A stretch of 64,000 nucleotides of DNA from Solanum dulcamara (Eukaryota > Streptophyta > Magnoliopsida > Solanales > Solanaceae). Position numbers and translations under genes: made by a program. The notes under the pieces were generated by a model. The model was not told the DNA's origin. It did not search any database and worked only from the letters and a program-made list of their open reading frames with translations. Positions 60,419 to 64,000 of the stretch are shown here, in pieces. Position 1 is the first letter of the stretch. Each line of letters opens with the position of its first letter. The stretch is from positions 41,161,286-41,225,285 of the forward strand of contig NC_077245.1 in the NCBI RefSeq assembly GCF_947179165.1, written 5' to 3'.

Positions 60419-60829
60419 CCGTGCTTAAGGTTTTCAGAAACAAAATTTATATCCCACAAAAATAGATAGAGATAAGGTAACTATCAAAATTTGAATTTTA
60501 AAACTATAAATAAGAAATATATAACTAAGATTTATAAATTCTCACGTTTATAAGAACTCAAATTAAATTAAATAAATAACCATCAATATGATTGTTGTGC
60601 TTAAGGTTATCAGAAACAAAATTTATATTTCATAAAAATAGATAAAGATAAAGTAACTATCAAAGTTTGAATTTTAAAACTCTAAATAAGAAGTTAATAA
60701 CTAAGATTTACAATAGACCCTTGTGGTCGGGCCCTTCCCCGGACCCTACGCATAGCGGGAGCTTTAGTGCACCAGATTGCTCTTTTATAAGAACTCAAAT
60801 TAAATTAAATAAATAACCATCACTATGAT
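60419..60829. repeat. Tandem duplication, one copy carrying a SINE fragment
   Basis: Copy 1 (60,419-60,593) and copy 2 (60,594-60,829) share GTGCTTAAGGTT, CAGAAACAAAATTTATAT, TTTGAATTTTAAAACT and AAGAACTCAAATTAAATTAA. Copy 2 has about 75 bp in place of 12 bp of copy 1; that extra piece is the SINE fragment. Confidence 0.88.
60711..60787 (+). mobile_element. TS/Sol-type SINE 3' fragment
   Basis: Contains CCCTTGTGGTCGGGCCCTTC, CCCGGACCCTACGCATAGCG and GGGAGCTTTAGTGCACCAGA, the conserved 3' domain of tRNA-derived SINEs of the TS/Sol group, known mainly from Solanaceae. The tRNA-related 5' part with A and B boxes is missing. Recognition is from memory of the family, not a search. Confidence 0.75.
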
Positions 60830-63462
60830 TATAAAATTATCAAAATTGGAATTTTTACAAAAAATTGATAATTTATTCTTGCAAAATGAAACACTTTTGA
60901 AATCGCCAAAAGTATATGAAATCACCATAAGTAAGAAATGGCAACCAAATTAAGATAACAATTGAAAAGCTCCAAGCATTCTTCATATTATGAAGGAAAT
61001 GTTGCAAGGGTAGTCATGCCAACTGGCTTTCAATGTACAATTTTGAAAACAGCGAAAGGACTCGATTTAGAAAAACGGTGGAGAATAATTGATTTTACTG
61101 GATAGATTACTTTGGTAATTTTCTCAAAACTTGGCAATCGATAATATAGAGGGATGTTGCTGATAGTTTATCATATAAAATTAGTTGTTGCATAGTGTAT
61201 AATGTTCATTTACCTAGATAAACCTACATAACACTCAGTAAAAAAGTCAATCCAAAGCATATGATAACAGTAAAGACTTTAAAATTTCACAACAATTTAA
61301 AAGATTTATTCTTCTCCTTAAAACAGTTTTCACATTAAAACATTGAGCAACGATACTGTATTTTAGAAACTTTAGTACATCTCCAATTTTTGCAAAGCAG
61401 CTATAGAGATATTATTCATCCATCCAAAACTGTAGATCCAAATTCTAAGTGTCCGAATATCATTGGCACTGATCGACTGAGCCGGCACCATGTAACCTCC
61501 AACAACAATCTTGCTATCACTTCTAATATATGTATAATTTGGATGACAATAACCATTTGTTGAAGATTTGTTTCCTTAAGATTTGTGTTGCTCAACCTTA
61601 TGTCCAGATTAAAAACTTCAAAATCAGCATATAACCCCAACAATGAGAAGGATGACTGTATTTTTTAATGTTTTTACTGAGTCTCTATCGTTGAACATAT
61701 AAAAATAACACGATAAAATAGGGCCTGCAAAATTGTTAAAGTAAATGCAATTTAAAACAAAAGTCTTGAAAGGAAAAAGTTATAGCTGATGCGTAAATTA
61801 GAAATAGTTATTAATCTTCACAAAGTTATTTGCAGTATCTCGAAAAGTTGTTCACAATACATAATAACTGGACTTGTATATAAGTAGGAAAGACGTAGAG
61901 TTGAAACTTAAGTTTGTCAACCACATGAATTAAGCCTTTATACACTGTAATGGAATCATAACATTAACATCTCATAGCAAATCATGCATATACCTAAAAA
62001 TCCGGAATGACGTTGATGTTTCCTTATTGAAGTCAACTTCTCTCAATTAAATAGTCTGCACCAACCACTCCATCCTAAAGGTCAAAAAAGTACCATGTAT
62101 CGAGGGAACTTAATATAGGAGGATAAAGCAATTTGCTAGGGAGAGACTACTGACACATACAAATACGATTTGATTCATATAGGTCATTGTACCAATATAT
62201 AGTTGGAGCGATTGAGCTAATTACTCTAGTATTTCAAAGAATAGCCTTGGAGGAATTCTCGGTAACAGGCCTCATAAGTCATGAATTTGCTGTCAGAGCT
62301 TTCCTCACACACGACTTAACAGTTATGCCTTTAAGAGATAAGTTAAACACATAAACATATGCAGTACTTCAGTAAACTATCCCAAAATAAGATTTAAAAA
62401 CCAATTTCACCTCATGACTCAATCAATCAAAACAAAATACAAATTTGGCTCTAGTTTTCAAACCCCACAAATCAGACAATAAAATTATATATGATTCACT
62501 AACGGCCATCCGTTTCCAATTCCAATCTTTATACTACCAAAGTTCATATCTTAATTACATACACAACTACAATATATAAGATACTTTTTAAATAATTCTA
62601 ATCTTAGTTTCTCACAAATTTTTGGTCCTACAAGCTTAAGGCAGATTGCTAAAAAATCTTAGTTTCCACTCTTCGATCGTCTTAAATTATCATTCATACA
62701 ATTGTATTTGACCAAGATAGGTTTCAACCTCAATTATGAACCTCAGAATCCTAAAAGACAAAAATCGAAAACTTGTACAACTAATTAACTACCAAATAAG
62801 GCAAGAGAAGCAAAAACTATAATCTGTGGCATCAATCCCAGAATTCTTAAAGGATATAATTCTTAAACTAAATTGTTATATACATAGAGAACAAAGATTA
62901 AAATGAATAACTATACCTGTTGTTCATATACGGCAAGCATAAGTGTCTTCAATCACTGAACTTCTCTATCAGGGTTGCTGATTTTAGTTTTTTTTTATGA
63001 ATATTATTTGTAAACAACAAATTTTTGAGCCGAGAAAAATAAATAATCAAGACCGGAAAATTGGAGTAACAAAGTGTAATATTTGATTTCAAAATGTAAT
63101 GCGGTTACAATCTCTATAATAATCCTCTGATTCTTCAAATAATATGAAACATGTTGAACTTGAATTTGAATTTGATTTAGAGTCAAGAGCTTGAATAGCT
63201 TGATCTTGAATCTTCGTCTTCGAATTTGGATTTGAATTATTCATCACGAACACTTGTATGGTTATGACGAACGATAAATATGAACAAGTAACTTGATCTC
63301 GAACTTTTTGATATTTGTCTTCGTTCTTGATCTTGAACTTGAGCTTGAATTTGATTGCTTGAACTTTGTAGCTTTGTAGAGAATTTGCGGCCTTTGATCC
63401 ACGAGCTCTCTTCTTGCTTCTTGTTCTTCCAAAAACCTTCTTTCTCAGAATAATGAGGACCC

Positions 63463-63530
63463 CTATTTATAGTTGTAGGGAGTGGTATGAGGGTGTGATT
63501 TGATTGGTTGGTTTGAACTGACCAATCAGA
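63463..63530 (-). promoter_or_regulatory. TATA box with upstream CCAAT boxes
   Basis: Minus-strand CTATAAATAG (63,463-63,472) lies 30-60 bp downstream of CCAATC-type boxes (plus-strand GATTGGTTGG at about 63,501 and GACCAATCAG at about 63,519). This is a classical pol II promoter arrangement directed leftwards. Confidence 0.5.
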
Positions 63531-63595
63531 TTTCTTTGTTGAAGAGTTTTAATTTGATTGGTCAGAACATGTCACATAGACACGTGGCATTGTTC

Positions 63596-63827
63596 TAGTG
63601 GCATCATTAGTTTGACTTAGATTGCCACATAACTCTGACATGTGGCATGATTTTAGTGGCTTATTTAATTTGACCTGGATTGCCACCTAACTTTGACATG
63701 TGGCATGATTTTAGTGGCTTATTTAATTTGACTTGGATTGCCACCTAATTTTGGCACATGGCATAATTCTAGTGGCTTATTTAATTTGACTTGGATTGCC
63801 ACCTAACTTTGACATGTGGCATGATTT
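63596..63827. repeat. Four 58-bp tandem repeats
   Basis: Starts at 63,596, 63,654, 63,712 and 63,770, each beginning TAGTGGC and containing GGATTGCCACCTAACTTTGA and ATGTGGCAT. They lie upstream of the minus-strand TATA box, so they may act as promoter repeats. The middle copies are nearly identical. Confidence 0.92.
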
Positions 63828-64000
63828 TGGGCCTCTAGGATGAGATGATATTGGGCTTAACAAAGTGGAGTCATCTTTATAGCCCAAATCAATGGATTTA
63901 ATTAATTGCTTTTAATTAAATCCACATTTATTGGGCTTAAATAATTGACCCAATTTTATTAATCCAAAATATTTATTTGGACTAATATATCTTGAATTTA

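Larger units (their letters stand above)
60347..63008. other. AT-rich stretch without recognised genes
   Basis: About 2.7 kb. Apart from the duplication and the SINE fragment listed separately I see no gene, RNA gene or known element. A 75-codon minus-strand frame at 61,416-61,643 has no recognisable domain. This may be the least repeated part of the window, or old unrecognised repeat. Confidence 0.5.
63009..64000 (-). mobile_element. Probable LTR of another type, running off the window
   Basis: Plus-strand start TGTAAACAACAAATTTTTGA could be an LTR terminus. Read on the minus strand the segment has CCAAT boxes, a TATA box, then a CAAG/TTCAA-rich transcribed-looking stretch (63,180-63,400) and ends TTGTTGTTTACA, similar to copia-type LTR architecture. 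No PBS or polypurine tract is visible to its left. The alternative is a host promoter and 5' untranslated region. Undecided without the right flank. Confidence 0.4.

Noticed and set aside
61416..61643. Possible cytochrome P450 fragment: an alternative minus-strand frame reads KIVVGGYMVPAQ
   Set aside because: Only one short stretch resembles the P450 GGYxVP motif; no heme-binding, K-helix or other part is nearby.

Overview
This window looks like repeat-dense nuclear DNA of a flowering plant. The best guess is an asterid, most likely Solanaceae. Two things support that: a fragment with the 3' tail of the TS/Sol family of tRNA-derived SINEs (around 60,711-60,787), and the abundance of Tekay/Del-type Ty3/gypsy chromoviruses whose LTRs are about 3 kb long. 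I see no convincing intact host gene, no rRNA or tRNA gene, no CRISPR array and nothing bacterial. Almost every coding-looking stretch is a piece of retrotransposon gag-pol, usually broken by stops and frameshifts.

Layout. (1) 1-3,674: pol relic, leader and PBS of element A (minus strand). Its 5' LTR (3,675-3,829 plus 10,668-13,634) is split by element B (3,830-10,662, plus strand, TSD GTAAC). B has lost its coding interior and carries a poly(A)-tailed insert of unknown type in its 5' LTR. (2) 13,635-17,947: gag, PBS and LTR start of a different gypsy element C (minus), interrupted by a 2.3-kb LTR (14,261-16,599). (3) 17,948-30,869: another LTR of that second family, split by element D (18,496-29,732, TSD AACAT). 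D is the one structurally complete element: two LTRs of about 3,040 bp around gag, protease, RT, RNase H, integrase and a chromodomain-like tail. (4) 30,870-34,899: element E (minus), with integrase next to a non-coding module. (5) 34,900-47,201: an LTR of minus element G, split by element F (37,873 to about 47,162, plus), which has 3.2-kb LTRs and a 2.8-kb interior with no recognisable gene. (6) 47,202-52,930: the interior of G, then the 3' LTR and a short interior of H, then the end of yet another LTR. (7) 52,931-60,345: a gag leader and PBS, a 2.1-kb LTR, and the integrase/RNase H/RT relic of element I, which contains a solo LTR with TSD ACAAC. (8) 60,346-64,000: AT-rich sequence without recognised genes, containing a tandem duplication with a SINE fragment in only one copy, and at the right edge a probable LTR of a different type with CCAAT and TATA signals and four 58-bp repeats.

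How the parts relate. The elements form a nested stack, so their relative ages can be read from which interrupts which, from target-site duplications and from LTR similarity. D is young: its two LTRs differ at roughly 55 positions in 3,040 by eye. It is nonetheless defective, and the stop codons seen in its reading frame look like C-to-T (or G-to-A) changes, as expected for methylated plant repeats. A, E, F and G share a non-coding internal module, which suggests a group of non-autonomous or recombinant elements. No undescribed biological system is proven here. The observations most worth following are the RT active-site Asn shared by A and D, the shared non-coding module, the long inverted LTR pairs, the G-box/TATA promoter in D's LTR and its decay in older copies, and the unidentified poly(A)-tailed insert.
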